This document shows positions 41,830 through 52,349 of a stretch of DNA of 64,000 nt, piece by piece (position 1 is the first letter of the stretch; each line of letters opens with the position of its first letter). Under the pieces are notes generated by a model that saw only the letters and a list, made by a program, of their open reading frames with translations, was not told the DNA's origin and ran no database searches. The DNA lies in contig CAMGYJ010000010.1 in the NCBI GenBank assembly GCA_946122785.1, positions 33,273,608 to 33,337,607 of the forward strand. Reading direction: 5' to 3'. Position numbers and translations under genes: made by a program. Origin of the DNA: Linum tenue. Its lineage: Eukaryota > Streptophyta > Magnoliopsida > Malpighiales > Linaceae.

Positions 41830-42110
41830 TCGATGATAGGGCTCAGGTTAGGAGAAGTCTCAATCCGAAGCCCAAGTCCATGACAAAACTAGGCCTTTGG
41901 GCTGATAGTAGCCCATGAATGGAATTACCCGGTAGTCGTTATCCCTCTATCCAGCCCAATAGAAACTGGGAGAAGCTCATCATCAGCTCATAAACAGTTT
42001 CATCGGTGCCAAACCCTAAAACCCTAGTGGACAGACTAGCAGCCATTTAAAGTCTCCTCTTTCCTCTTCCTCCATTCCTAAATCCTAACCTCTCAAATCT
42101 GAAATATGTC
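41830..42110 (+). promoter_or_regulatory. Site II / telo-box promoter cluster
   Basis: Several TGGGCY/RGCCCA motifs (TGGGCT 41898-41903, AGCCCA 41910-41915 and 41953-41958) are followed by a telo-box AAACCCTAA (42011-42019) and a second ACCCTAG. This pairing marks plant genes for ribosomal proteins, translation factors and snoRNA clusters. A pyrimidine-rich leader (TCTCCTCTTTCCTCTTCCTCC) follows at 42053. Confidence 0.7.
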
Positions 42111-42187
42111 TCCGTTCCCTGCTTGTGGGATTCGTCAATCAGCCCTTTTACTTTCCATCGTTTTTGTTGAAGTGGTGTCGTTCGTTT

Positions 42188-42279
42188 TGCTGTGATGATA
42201 AATGCGACTTACCCAGCTCATTATGAGACCTCTTGTGGTCCGGGAATGAAACTCGGTTTTCCAACATTTGTCTGAGCTC
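42188..42279 (+). ncRNA. Candidate C/D-box snoRNA
   Basis: C box GTGATGA at 42192-42198 and D box CTGA at 42272-42275, 73 nt between them, a normal size. A C'-like ATGAAAC occurs at about 42246, but the D' box is unclear and the terminal stem is only two or three pairs. The stretch before the D box (GGTTTTCCAACATTTGT) would be the guide. Confidence 0.5.
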
Positions 42280-42579
42280 CGATGCTATCTTCTGCCATGC
42301 CGGATGAATCTTCCCTTCTTTACCTTCAATTTTTCCCCTTATGGGTGTTGGTTGAAATTGTGCAAAGTTATCATCTTTGTGATCAGTTGACCCTCTATGT
42401 TCGTTCCCCTGTGATGAATTGAAAATCTAAATAACATATGCTAGTGTATTTCTGAAAGCTTTAATTGTTTTGTGAGGATCATTGATTTTCTGAGGGTACT
42501 GTTAAAATTTTCTAGGTTGAAAATTCTGTCTTTTGGTTTTGCTTTATTTGGCTGATTATTGTTTACTGCTGAAGATTGA

Positions 42580-42671
42580 ATGTTCCTGATGATGGATTCA
42601 AAATTTGTACCATGCTAATGCTGATCAACACATGATTGAGATTTATTCGTGCTATATGCTGATGGGAACAT
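42580..42671 (+). ncRNA. C/D-box snoRNA
   Basis: All parts are present: 7-bp terminal stem ATGTTCC / GGAACAT, C box TGATGA (42587-42592), D' box CTGA near 42622, C' box ATGATTG near 42633, and D box CTGA at 42659-42662. The 92-nt length is typical. Guides would be the bases just before D' (TGTACCATGCTAATG) and D (GATTTATTCGTGCTATATG), directing 2'-O-methylation of rRNA or snRNA five nucleotides from each box; I did not identify the target. Confidence 0.75.
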
Positions 42672-43380
42672 AGGATTCTTCAGTTTCATTGATTATACAA
42701 GATCTACTTTTAATGTTTTGCTTCTTATTCTGTTCTTGTTAGTTCTGTACATTATAATGGGCAGACGACTGAGATTACAACGATTTGGATCCATTCCTTA
42801 GCTTGTTGTACTATGGTGGCGTGCTTCTTACCGGAATACTGGTGATATGGTGCTTCGTAACATAGCTCATTTCAGATTGTGCTGAATTGGTTACTGGAAG
42901 ACCGTCTTTTGGTAGCTTTTAGCTAATGCAGGTTGCAGCAGGGGGGCTCGTTTGGCTAGATGGATGCATGGTCATTATGGTTGCCGTTAAAACTGCAATG
43001 GAGCAGCTTATAATGGCTATCGATGTTTGACAGTTGAACTGGGAAACATATATGTAAATTGAAATCGAATAGATGTATTGTGCATGAAGTAGCACGAGCT
43101 AGGCAATCAACAATAATGTTGCCTTTCCTAAAGCTTTTTGTAGTGTTGTGAGGATTTTATTTACAAGTTGAGAGGAATTGTTGATTTCTAATGTTTGACC
43201 CTGTTCTTCTGTTGATTGAAGATTAGATGTTATTGCAGAATTTTTTGCTTCAACTGGCCTGGGTTTCACTTGTTGTGTTGAAAAATCTGGATTTGCTTTC
43301 CAGTCTCGTTTAGTTATAGTCGTGGCATAGTTTTTTGGTTCCTTCATCATTAGATTATTATATTTCCATTAGCGAAAAGG

Positions 43381-44644
43381 GCTATTCAATTCAAGGTGAA
43401 TGATGTACGGGAAATAAAGGGTATTTCAGAGCAATGGGGATACATACATGTTGGATTTTTAGCTTGTACAATCTTTGATTCAATTCCAAGTCACAGTTGC
43501 GAGTTATGAGCTTGTATTACAAGCTACATCTCTACTTGTTACAAAGTTGTTTTGAACTCGATCTTAGTTTGAATTGCAAGTGACAACTCTGTTTGCAAAA
43601 AGTTGTAGTTGCCAGGAACCGCGGACCATGTTTTTCGTTCATCCGGTGCCACATCCTCTTCTTGCTAGCTACGGCTGCTATGCTCCCTTCTCTTCTCCTT
43701 TGTTGTGAAGCGGGCTTTGCTTTGTCAAGTTTAGGCAAGGGAACACAACACACAGGCCACAGCTAGCTGATGCCTGTGATAAGATCGGCTGGACTACAGT
43801 AGTGCCGCTGTCACTGCCTGCCCAGCAGACAAAGTTAGAAACTGATGCAGCCAGCCACCGCCACGTCACGTGTGCCAGACAACTCGAACCTGTTTTGTTT
43901 TTCGACATTGATGGTGGTGGTGGGGAATGGCGGTCCGGCGGACAGACAATTGTAGATTATGTGTGTTTCCTAATCCTAATCCTAATCAATCAACTGGGCA
44001 TTTTGGGTTTTTTCCTCACTCACACACACACACACGATCGACTTGGGGTTGTGGTTTCCCTTGGCGTCTTCTTCCTTTGCTTTCTAATCCTTCCAAACAA
44101 AACGGATGTGCTGCCAGAGGCTTTGGAAAGCGAATTCTCACGTCAGGGCAGACAGATTATCCACGGCCACGTGTTGGAATGATCCGAGCTAAACATAAAC
44201 TGGAGGGTATTATGCGGACGGAAACATCCGCAACTATTCATTTCTCTTTTCCGGTTGCCATATTGTTCTCCAGGTTTGAATATAGGGTATGCTGATTTTT
44301 CGCATCATCATCAGATCAATCTCTTTCAGATAACTCTTTCATTTTTTTTTTTTGTCAAGAAACTCTTTTCGTCGTTTTTCATCTATTAAGATTAACATCG
44401 CTTATATTTGAACGAGATAGGTAATTCAAGATGTTGTTTTACTAATAACATGTCAATCCACACAATACTTCAACATATTCACGGCAAGTGTTAATAGTAT
44501 TCACTGCGTTTATTAGTGACAGTGTTCGCAACACTAGTTGTGGAGACTATTCACAATCTATGTTAAGAATATTTACATGTACTAAATAAATTCACCAATA
44601 AACTTTTTGGAAATGTTAGGTAAATTAGATTAATGTCACCAACT
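43381..44644. other. Interval without a supported gene
   Basis: Overlapping open frames up to 126 codons (43802-44182 +, 43927-44295 +) have no recognisable motif and cross a (CA)n run near 44021-44034 and TCCTAATCC repeats near 43972. A CACGTC/CACGTG cluster near 43863-43872 could be regulatory. No gene is called. Confidence 0.4.
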
Positions 44645-44696
44645 AATTTAGTATTGATCTCCTTATAAAAAAAAAAAAAAAATTTAGTATTGATCT
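44645..44696 (+). mobile_element. Minimal poly-A insertion with 16-bp target duplication
   Basis: AATTTAGTATTGATCT occurs at 44645-44660 and again at 44681-44696, separated by only CCTTAT plus A14. This is the footprint of an extremely 5'-truncated retroposition (LINE or SINE tail). Confidence 0.75.
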
Positions 44697-45119
44697 ATCG
44701 ATACTGTAGTGATGGCAATTTAAACCCACCCCGCGGGTATTATCCGACTTGTCCCGCGATGGGGCGGGTATTACCCGACCCCCAACAGCATGGGGTAGGG
44801 CATGAGTACATACTTCCGGCCCGTCCTCCCTCGCCCCTCCCCGTTCTAGACCCATTTTATCTCAATTTCTTACGGTATCTGATTTGGGTCCAAATGTACA
44901 CATTTTACCCCCTCATTTCTTATTCCTTTAGCTTAGTATTTCATCGTTCCTCGACATATTTCACGCTAGGTTGTGATTGTTTTGATAAATTCAGGTCCTA
45001 GCATGTGTGGAAGGCATGTGTGGAAGGGCCGAGGACGAGTTTTGGGATAATTGTAGGTCAAAAAGCGCAAAAACCGAAGAAAGTCCGAAGAGCGTAACAG
45101 TGAAGTGAAGGCTTCCAGG

Positions 45120-45370
45120 AAACAACGGGTTCACGGTCGGACAAGGCAGTTCACGATCTCCTAAGACCATGAACATGGACCACAAACCGTGAGCATCGAG
45201 TAGTCCAGGGAGGTTTCAAAGGTTACTGACGCCAAGGGAGTTCACGGTCTCTAAGACTGTGAACTGGGGCCATTGACCGTGAACCAAGGAGAGTGAAGCG
45301 GTGCGTTTTGGACGACACTGAGTTTACGGACGCGTTTAGGTGTTCACGGCTGTGAACTGGCTAACCCGTC
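45120..45370. repeat. GTTCACGG / CCGTGAAC palindrome cluster
   Basis: Direct and inverted copies of GTTCACGGTC, GACCGTGAAC, TGTGAACTGG and ACCGTGAG-like words recur in about 250 bp in the U3 part of the solo LTR, placed like the palindromes of the other two Athila-type LTRs. Confidence 0.75.
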
Positions 45371-45889
45371 CATGAACTGGTCACTTTCGGGCAAATATGA
45401 AGACAACATCAGGGAGAGAGAGGGGGGAGCTGGTTTTTGGAGAAGGAACATTTTTTTTCTCTAGGGTTTGCCCAAAACACCAAAGGGGAGTTCTAATGAG
45501 AGAGGGAGTGATCTTGGAGGTTAATTGAAGGCATTGATCAAGCTTGGAAGCTAGGAATCAAGTATAGAAGAAGAAGATCTAGAGGTTTCTTTGTAATCTC
45601 CCCTCTCTCTCTAGAAACTCACCATCTTCTCTTGGTTTTAAGAACCCTAGGTCTAGTTTTGGGTTTGTTGTTGATGTATGTGACAAAATCCCTAGTTTGA
45701 TTGTTGATTTTACTTAATTGATGGATGTTTTCTTGAATGACATGAGTGTGGTTTCCATTTTCATGCTTTGAGCTTTTGACATAGGAGTGGGATAATCCCC
45801 TTTGTGCACCCCTGTTAGGCGACTTCGGGTCATTCCTATTGTACATTCACCGGGTAGGCCCCGTTAGTAGCGGATACATGCAGCTTTAG

Positions 45890-46425
45890 GGGTGTTCCGG
45901 GACACCCTAAAATTTGGGAACCCGATTATTCAACCCCTAATAGTAGTTTGTGTATGGTTGAAAAAAATATTTAAGTGATAGTGTGACACCCTAAAAAGTT
46001 GGGAAATGATTATCTAACCCCTAATAGTAGTTTGCGTCTGGGTAAATAAAAATATTTAATTGGTAGTCTATATAATTTGAACTCGGGTTAGTGCAACTAT
46101 CAGTAAGCATACTTTCCATTAGACTACAACTCCTTTGTTCTTGTATTTTAAATCCAAATATAATAGTAAAAATCTATTCCTTTTCCCAAATTATTTTTCA
46201 AAGCTAACGATTAAACACAATTACGAGCACCCCTTGTCTTGTAGGAAATATCAAGAGAGATTTGTAGAGCAGTGTTAGACACCGATGTATTTTACAATGT
46301 CTCCAGAATATTAAACACGTCGTGTGCTTTGTTGTAATTCGCATAAATCATATATTTTCTTATTAATTTAATTTAATTTTTAGAGAGGACACCCCCACAT
46401 AAAATTTCAGGATCCACCACTGGGC
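45890..46425 (-). mobile_element. Unidentified insertion in the solo LTR, with SINE-like core
   Basis: This AT-rich block (TTAGGGGTGTTCCGGG ... GGATCCACCACTG) differs in composition from the LTR around it. On the minus strand about 46055-46135 has a box A-like TAGTCTAATGG and a box B-like GAGTTCAAATT at tRNA-like spacing. A near-duplicate CCCTAATAGTAGTTTG occurs twice (about 45937 and 46018). Boundaries and class are uncertain. Confidence 0.45.
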
Positions 46426-47137
46426 CCCGATGGAGTTGATTCGACCGGTCTCCTAGCAATATACGATACCCTAGGTTGAATAGAGCACTACCCATCCATT
46501 GATTCGCCGTTCCGGGTTATTCCCGAGAGAGTTAATTTCCAAGCGGTAGTGTATTTGAGTCGATCGAGCTAGGAGGATACTCAACATCGATCCAAAGGTC
46601 GGAAATTGAGGATTTAACCCAAGAGAGCTCCCACCTTGTAAATAGCTAGGTTAGTGGTTAGTCTAGGTTAGTTAGTTTAATTCTACCAATCACTATCCTA
46701 GGTTGACTAGATAACGAACCCTAAACCTGAAGTAGGGTAAGCCTAGATCCCCGTGGTACGATAAATTCTTATTGCTTGCTTGGCCTATGCTACACCCGGT
46801 CAGCGGTTATACTTGGCCGTCGATTGGGATGTTGTAGTTAAAACAAGTCAGTATCTATACATATTTATCCTATTTTGACTTTTATTCAACTAGTTAGATT
46901 CGATATTTCAACTTGTTAGACTCAATTAACCATTTTATTATCAACATTTTCTTTCAAAGTGTTTTCCCCTTTGTTTTATAGTAAAAAGTACAATTTGCCT
47001 GTATCTTTTCCAAATAACATATAGGAGTGGGTCGACCCGCCCGCCCCGTACTCGTGCAGATTTTACCCACCCGACCCATAGTAGCGTGGGATGGGGCATG
47101 AAAATTGAGGTACCCGCCCGCCCTATTGCCATCACTA

Positions 47138-47757
47138 ATTGCATGATTAAATTATGAAACAATATGTTTGTATCCAACGAATTTTTTTATAAAGACTATA
47201 TAGATTGTTTTTATAAAGACTATATACGTTTGTTTTTATAGATTGGGGCTACTTAAGTGATTTTCATATGAGACCTTTAAGTTAAAGATCAATACTAATA
47301 CCACTATATCAAGTACTTGTTTGCTTATATCCAAAGAATTATTAACCTTTTCTTTTATTATTTCTTCTCATTTAATGCAAGGGTTGCATAGATGAATCAA
47401 TAATTAAGTAAGCTGGAATATGTAAGCTAAGCCAAAATAAACTAGGTCTAAATATGATGCATATATAGAAACATAGGCTAACTTTGCTAGAACCAAACAA
47501 TCTCCATTGCATTCCTCAAAATAAATAAATAAATAAAATAGTCTCCATTGCAAGGGCAACCATGTTAAGGAAGAAGAGTTGTATAAAAAGAGTATAATTG
47601 ATGAAATGAAAGGCTAGCAGCCGGAGACGTTTTGGATTAACTTTCCTTACCTAATGATGATCATGATTCTGATATCTTTCAACCCACTTTTCCAACCCTT
47701 CTTTAGTTATGATACTTGACGACGGTGCTGGATTGGAATTTGACTTCTTTCATCTTT
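47138..47757. other. AT-rich interval, no recognised gene
   Basis: It includes a short (AAAT)n run near 47521-47537. Nothing else is identified. Confidence 0.4.
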
Positions 47758-47765
47758 GTTAAAAG

Positions 47766-48281
47766 TAGGGATGGCAATTTACCCACCCATGGGTAATTTT
47801 GCCCAAACCCAAGTAGACCCATTTATTATGGGTAGGGTTTGGGTGATGTGTGTATGGGTTTGGGTTAGATATGGATATTATCTAAATGGGTATGGGTTGG
47901 ATATGGATATCCATTTACTTGAGAGTGTTTTAACTACACATGCAAAAATTGGACTTATTTGTAAAACTTGAAAATTTTAGGTACCAAAATGTAAGACCAA
48001 AAAAATTTAGGTACCAAAACGTAATTTTCCATCGATATTTTGAGGACTTATATGCAAAAAAAATTAAATTTAGGTACTAAATATGCATATCTATTAAGTT
48101 TAGGTACCAAACTGTAATTTGTATTTGGGCATGGGTACAAACCCAAATCCAACCCAAAGAAAATGGGTATGGGTACAAACCCATCAAACTTTACCCATAT
48201 CCATATATTTGGATTTCATATCCAACCCAATTGGGTTGGATAGTAAAATACCCATGGGTATGGGCAAAATTGCCATCCCTA
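47766..48281. mobile_element. Non-autonomous hAT-like element (516 bp)
   Basis: The exact 8-bp target duplication GTTAAAAG lies at 47758-47765 and 48282-48289. Inverted ends TAGGGATGGCAATTT and AAATTGCCATCCCTA continue through CCCATGGGTA palindromes. No transposase. It is a textbook plant hAT-like MITE. Confidence 0.95.
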
Positions 48282-48289
48282 GTTAAAAG

Positions 48290-49204
48290 GTCCGGTGTTA
48301 ACATCATGATTATACATTCACGTCTCACATACTTATAGTCATCTAATTTTCAATCAAACAACTATTAATGTAGAAATACGTGTTTATACACTTATCATAT
48401 TTCATAACCAAGTCCCATCGATTGGGAGGGTGAGGATAGGACATGAGGAGGTTTATAAAGTTACTTAGCATATGAAGGAATCTAGAAATAGAAGAAAATA
48501 AAACGAAAGGAAAGAGGATCAGATTCTATTTGTGTTGTATCCAAAATGAATCTTGGATATTCTCATCCGTTAATTCCCATAAACTAGATCTTTATGTCTT
48601 TAATCCAACTAATTGAACCTTCCAAACTAAAGTATTAACCTTGGGTCGATTTCTTGGATAATTTGACTCAATTGTCATGATCCGTATGGGTATTAAGTCA
48701 GACCCACATGGATCCATATGCACTTTTAATTGCTTTGGATTTTTTAAAGGGTGGTAAATTTCTTAGTAACATAAAGAAAATGAGTATTAAAAGGAGTCTA
48801 GATGATTGGTTGGATTTATTGGATCCTATTTGGGACAATTCATTTGGGTTAGACTCAAATGAGTCTAGATGATTGTTCCACAAAAATAATATCAATCATT
48901 TTATTGACTACTTTCAACCCAATTATACTCTTTTAATGTAGGTGTTTCCACCTTTCTATTTATTTTATAATAAAAAAATAAGAAAAAACTGCATTATAAT
49001 AGAGTATCCATTTTCTTTAGGACTTCCAATACTATGAGTTCAATTTAGACCCAAGTTAAAAAATATTGGTATGGATATGTCCCAAAACCAACATTACAAA
49101 AACTTGGTTTGATTCATAATAAATTAGGTTGGAGCAATACCCAAACATTGAGCCATTTTTGTCATCCTAGGTGAGCATAGTCTTCATTCGCTATGTGAAG
49201 GACA
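48290..49204. other. Interval without recognised gene
   Basis: AT-rich sequence with only short frames (for example 48698-48895) of no recognised family. Confidence 0.4.
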
Positions 49205-49545
49205 ATGTCCTAGCTCTCCAAGTACCTCTTTGCTCATTCTTATGAAGCAATTAGTTTGCATAGCATATTTTGTGGAAAGGATTTTATCTCACACACCAAT
49301 CAGTCCCAATAATTTGAGTTGGAAAAGTAATGTTTATGATGATTATCCTAGCTCTCCAAATTCCTCTTTTGTCGATTCTAGATGGCATGACATATTTTTT
49401 TCACAAATCAACTTATCCCAATAATTTGAGTTATTAGCCGAGCAAATTCCTCTTTTGCTCGTTCTTGATGAAGCAATTAATTTGCCTAGCTTATTTTGTG
49501 GAAATAATTTTGTGTCATAAACCAATTGGTCTCAATAATTTTGAA
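49205..49545. repeat. Imperfect tandem repeat, three copies
   Basis: Units share CCTAGCTCTCCAA(G/A), TTCCTCTTTTG..CGTTCT, AATTAGTTTGC.TAGC, TTTTGTGGAAA and CCCAATAATTTGAGTT, spaced about 110-150 bp apart. Copies are diverged. They abut the Helitron-like terminus at 49546. Confidence 0.65.
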
Positions 49546-49575
49546 CTAGCATACGCCCGTTATACCATATATTCT
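49546..49575 (-). mobile_element. Helitron-like 3' terminus
   Basis: Minus strand GGTATAACGGGCGTATGCTAG followed by T. It has CTAG with T after and a short GC-rich element, similar to the terminus at 2048 (GGGCGT.TGCTAG in both). The 5' end, at higher coordinates, was not located. Confidence 0.4.
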
Positions 49576-50289
49576 ATAAAACAACGATTAATATTGAGGA
49601 TCATGAGGATTTGAACACATGACTTCAAGGACAAATAATTTCTAATATTATGTCATAAATCATCTGATCCCAATAACTCATTGTTGGAAATTGTTCATAT
49701 ATGAATTTTAACCATATACTTTGGCAAATCTTAATCAAAATTACGCATATACTTGTTTATGAAACCCGTAGAAACTAGTAAGTACTTTACCCTTCTTTTC
49801 GTTACTCTTAAAAAAAATATAGACGGCAATTAAAATCCTTACAAATGTCTAATGATGTACACCTTATTAATGAGTAATCACTAACTATAAAGTTACATAA
49901 AGCACGCCTATATAGGTTCTCCTTTTGACAAGTAATCGAAATGAAGAGATCAATAACAATGTGAATCATGACTCGACTAATGATTCAAACATCAATCCCC
50001 AAAAAAACGAATAATACATGAGATATATGAATGATGAGAGTCGAAGATTAAAGTGAGAGGTAGAATTTGAGTTAATATCAATTAACCGGCCATAAGGGCA
50101 AAAAAGGAGCATTTGAAATAAGCATTTCCTCCATTGCTTTATAAACCTTTCGTTATTGATGCAACGACTTACCACTAATGTAGGTTCCATCCGTTGGTTT
50201 CCCTAATAGAAAAGTGTTTGATGTGAATTCTTACCCAAGATGTAATAGAAGGATCAAGAGCATCTGAGCATGTATTGCCTCTATTTCTC
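49576..50289. other. Interval without recognised gene
   Basis: It may be the body of the Helitron-like element ending at 49546 and the flank of the LTR to the right. No ORF with homology. Confidence 0.35.
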
Positions 50290-50695
50290 CGGTGAGAACC
50301 TTCACACAACGTGCGTCGTTGTAATTGATAGATAAATGTAGGAAATACACTTAGAACGGAGAGAATTGAGGTGAAAGAAGGATAAACTATAAATTATTAT
50401 TGGATTCCAATCTTTTCATACCATTAAACGAAAGAAAAGATAATTATTTATAGGCTAGGAATACCCAAAATCCGAATCCTCTTTCCACTAGATTGACAAC
50501 CTCCCTCTCCTTTTTCCTAACCAAAATATGAAACCCAACCTACAAGGAAATAATAAATAACTCCTAAATGATAAATCAAATCCTATTTGAACAATGAAAA
50601 TAATAAATAAGAAAAGTAATAATAAAAGTCTAAATAATAAGATACGCAAACCCATATCGAGGCCCAATAGTTATGATGACTTGATTCTCGTAACA
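50290..50695 (-). mobile_element. 3' LTR of a gag-only gypsy remnant
   Basis: On the minus strand it begins TGTTACGAGAATC right after a polypurine tract and contains a TATA box CCTATAAATAATTA (50442-50455) followed by leader-like sequence. The distal boundary near 50290 is a guess, since no second LTR or target duplication was found. Confidence 0.6.
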
Positions 50696-50711
50696 TTCCT
50701 CCCCCCTTCAC
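50696..50711 (-). promoter_or_regulatory. Polypurine tract
   Basis: Minus GTGAAGGGGGGGAGGA immediately precedes the LTR start at 50695. It serves as plus-strand primer in reverse transcription. Confidence 0.75.
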
Positions 50712-52256
50712 AACGACCTTGCCCTCAAGGTTGCTCATCTTCGTAGATAAATTGACCTTCCTCCTCATCAGTGCATGCACCAATCACTAGGAGCACGTTC
50801 TTATTGGCACAACGATGGCCAATCGTGAAACGATAGTAAAAATGGAAGCAAAGTCCTTGCGGTTGGCGACGTGCTACCTCTTCTGGCGACATCTTTCGAG
50901 CATTTGGGCTGCGAGGTGGTGCGACTCGAGGCGGCGGCGGCGGAGGCTCTGTCGCGACCTCAATTGGCTCATGTGGTGGATTCCTCTACACTCCCCTATG
51001 CTTCACTAGTTCATCGTTCTTGACCTTAGCAAGTCGTATTGCCTCTCGTATAGTCTCTAGCTTGAACAAGTGGATTTCGTTAGATATTTCCGATTTGAGC
51101 CCACTAATAAATGAGCCCACTAACACCTCTTCAATTCCCTCAAAGCATCGGTTACCCAATTTCTCAAAAGTCAACAAATAATCGCTCAAGGAACCGGTGT
51201 GCTTAATTTTAGCAAACGCCTCGTGGCAAGAGATGTTGTCGGACGGCCCAAACCTCGCCCATAACTCCTCCTGAAACTGCAGCCATGTCATAGGTCAACC
51301 TCGATGTCGTGTAAGCTCGATCCAACCATTGCCACCATTGGTTGGTGTCACCCTCCATGTGATAAGATGCCAAGAGCGCCTTATGTTCTTTTGAAGTTTC
51401 CTGAAATTTGAAGAATTCCTCCACTCGAACCATCCAGATGGATCCTCGCCCCCGTTGTATTTTGAAAACTCCAATCGAGTAAGCTTCTGTCGAAATGGAC
51501 CGGTTTGCTCGTCGAACCGGCTCAATCCCTTCCCTAGAGTTAACTCATACACACCACGGTCCTCCTGCCCGCTACGCCAACCTGGCCCGTTCTGCCAACC
51601 CAGCCCACCAGACCTGCCTAGCCCGCTCGGCCCATCAGACCCACCCAATTCACCGGGCCCACCAGGCCCACCTGGTTCGCTTGGGCCGCATGCTCCACTC
51701 GGCCTGTTTGTGCTCCATCCACCCCACTCCGCTGTCGGGCCGGTGGTGGACCATAAGCCCGAACCAGTATTCTTAGTCACTCCAAGCCCCAACCTTGTTG
51801 TGTTCAAGCTTGCTCCAATCCCTGTTCCCGACTCGTTGCCGAGAACTCCTCCTCCGACGAGCCCTAGTCCGAAACTCACCGGACTCACATCGCCGTCGGT
51901 GAAGCCCGATGGAAATGAAACCCACGACTCTGTTTGCTCCCCTGCTCTGTCGCCTTCCCTTCTCTGGGCCTCTCCGCCGTCGATAGCGAGAGCTCTCTAT
52001 TCCAGACCGATCACGATGATCGATCCTTCGTTGTTCGCCTCGTCTCCATTGAGACTTCTGTCGCCAGCTCCGTGTCCCGCTCCGTCGACTTCGCTTGAAT
52101 TGGAGACAAGCTTCCTGACCTTTACTTCCTCGTCCGCCATCACGCCCTTGAGCTTCTCCTTGCCGACACGTTCGTGGTCGAACGTTGACTTGGAGACGAT
52201 GTCGAAGTCGCCTTCTCCTCGGTGAGCTGGAGATCAGCTGGCGCGTCGTCTCCATC
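50712..52256 (-). pseudogene. Gypsy gag fused to pol tail by internal deletion
   Basis: The minus strand from about 52256 reads a Gly/Pro-rich N-terminus, then a retrotransposon gag domain spread over two or three frames (LEFSKYNGGEDPSGWF, HMEGDTNQWWQWLDRAY, TWLQFQEELWARFGPSD, GSFISGLKSEISNEIHLF). After an in-frame stop near 50986 a knuckle-like CFHFYYRFTIGHRC appears, followed at once by the end-of-pol phrase before the polypurine tract. Protease, RT, RNase H and integrase are missing. A degenerate primer site (TTATCAGAG, minus) may lie near 52340. Confidence 0.8.
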
Positions 52257-52349
52257 ATGGCTGCCTGTTTATATAGAGCACAATGACTGACTCCTATAAT
52301 AACCATAACACTAAAATGAAAGATACCTAAGTTATACGACTCTGATAAG

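Larger units (their letters stand above)
42110..43380 (+). ncRNA. Candidate snoRNA host transcript (no long ORF)
   Basis: Downstream of the site II/telo-box promoter there is no frame beyond about 60 codons on the plus strand, but there are C/D-box snoRNA-like units at 42188-42279 and 42580-42671. AT/T-rich, intron-like sequence surrounds them, as in plant intronic or polycistronic snoRNA genes. Boundaries are approximate; 42700-43380 shows nothing else that I can name. Confidence 0.45.
44880..46850 (+). mobile_element. Solo LTR of an Athila-type element
   Basis: The exact 5-bp duplication GTATC lies at 44875-44879 and 46851-46855. Ends are TGATTTGGG and AACAAGTCA. The architecture matches the other Athila LTRs: palindromic GTTCACGG/CCGTGAAC cluster (about 45120-45370), CTCTAGGGTTTG leader, CTCTCTCTAG, then a long U5. 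No internal coding region is present, so it arose by LTR-LTR recombination. It contains an unidentified insert at about 45890-46425. Confidence 0.9.
44707..47137. mobile_element. hAT-like element split by a solo LTR
   Basis: Perfect 13-bp inverted ends TAGTGATGGCAAT (44707-44719) and ATTGCCATCACTA (47125-47137), with subterminal GGCGGG/CCCGCC words. Removing the solo LTR and one GTATC leaves about 455 bp, like the other hAT-like elements here. The outer 8-bp flanks (CGATACTG, ATTGCATG) do not match, so either the duplication has decayed or one end was rearranged. Confidence 0.75.

Noticed and set aside
42411..42461. Third C/D-like pair (GTGATGA ... CTGA) in the snoRNA region
   Set aside because: Only about 50 nt separates the boxes and no terminal stem is visible, so it is too weak to list.
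43802..44295. Overlapping 126- and 122-codon plus-strand frames
   Set aside because: No domain, no promoter evidence, and they cross a (CA)n run; treated as chance frames.
51455..52225. 256-codon plus-strand frame, Pro/Ser-rich
   Set aside because: It is the antisense of the Gly-rich N-terminus of the gypsy gag remnant; low-complexity composition explains the open frame.
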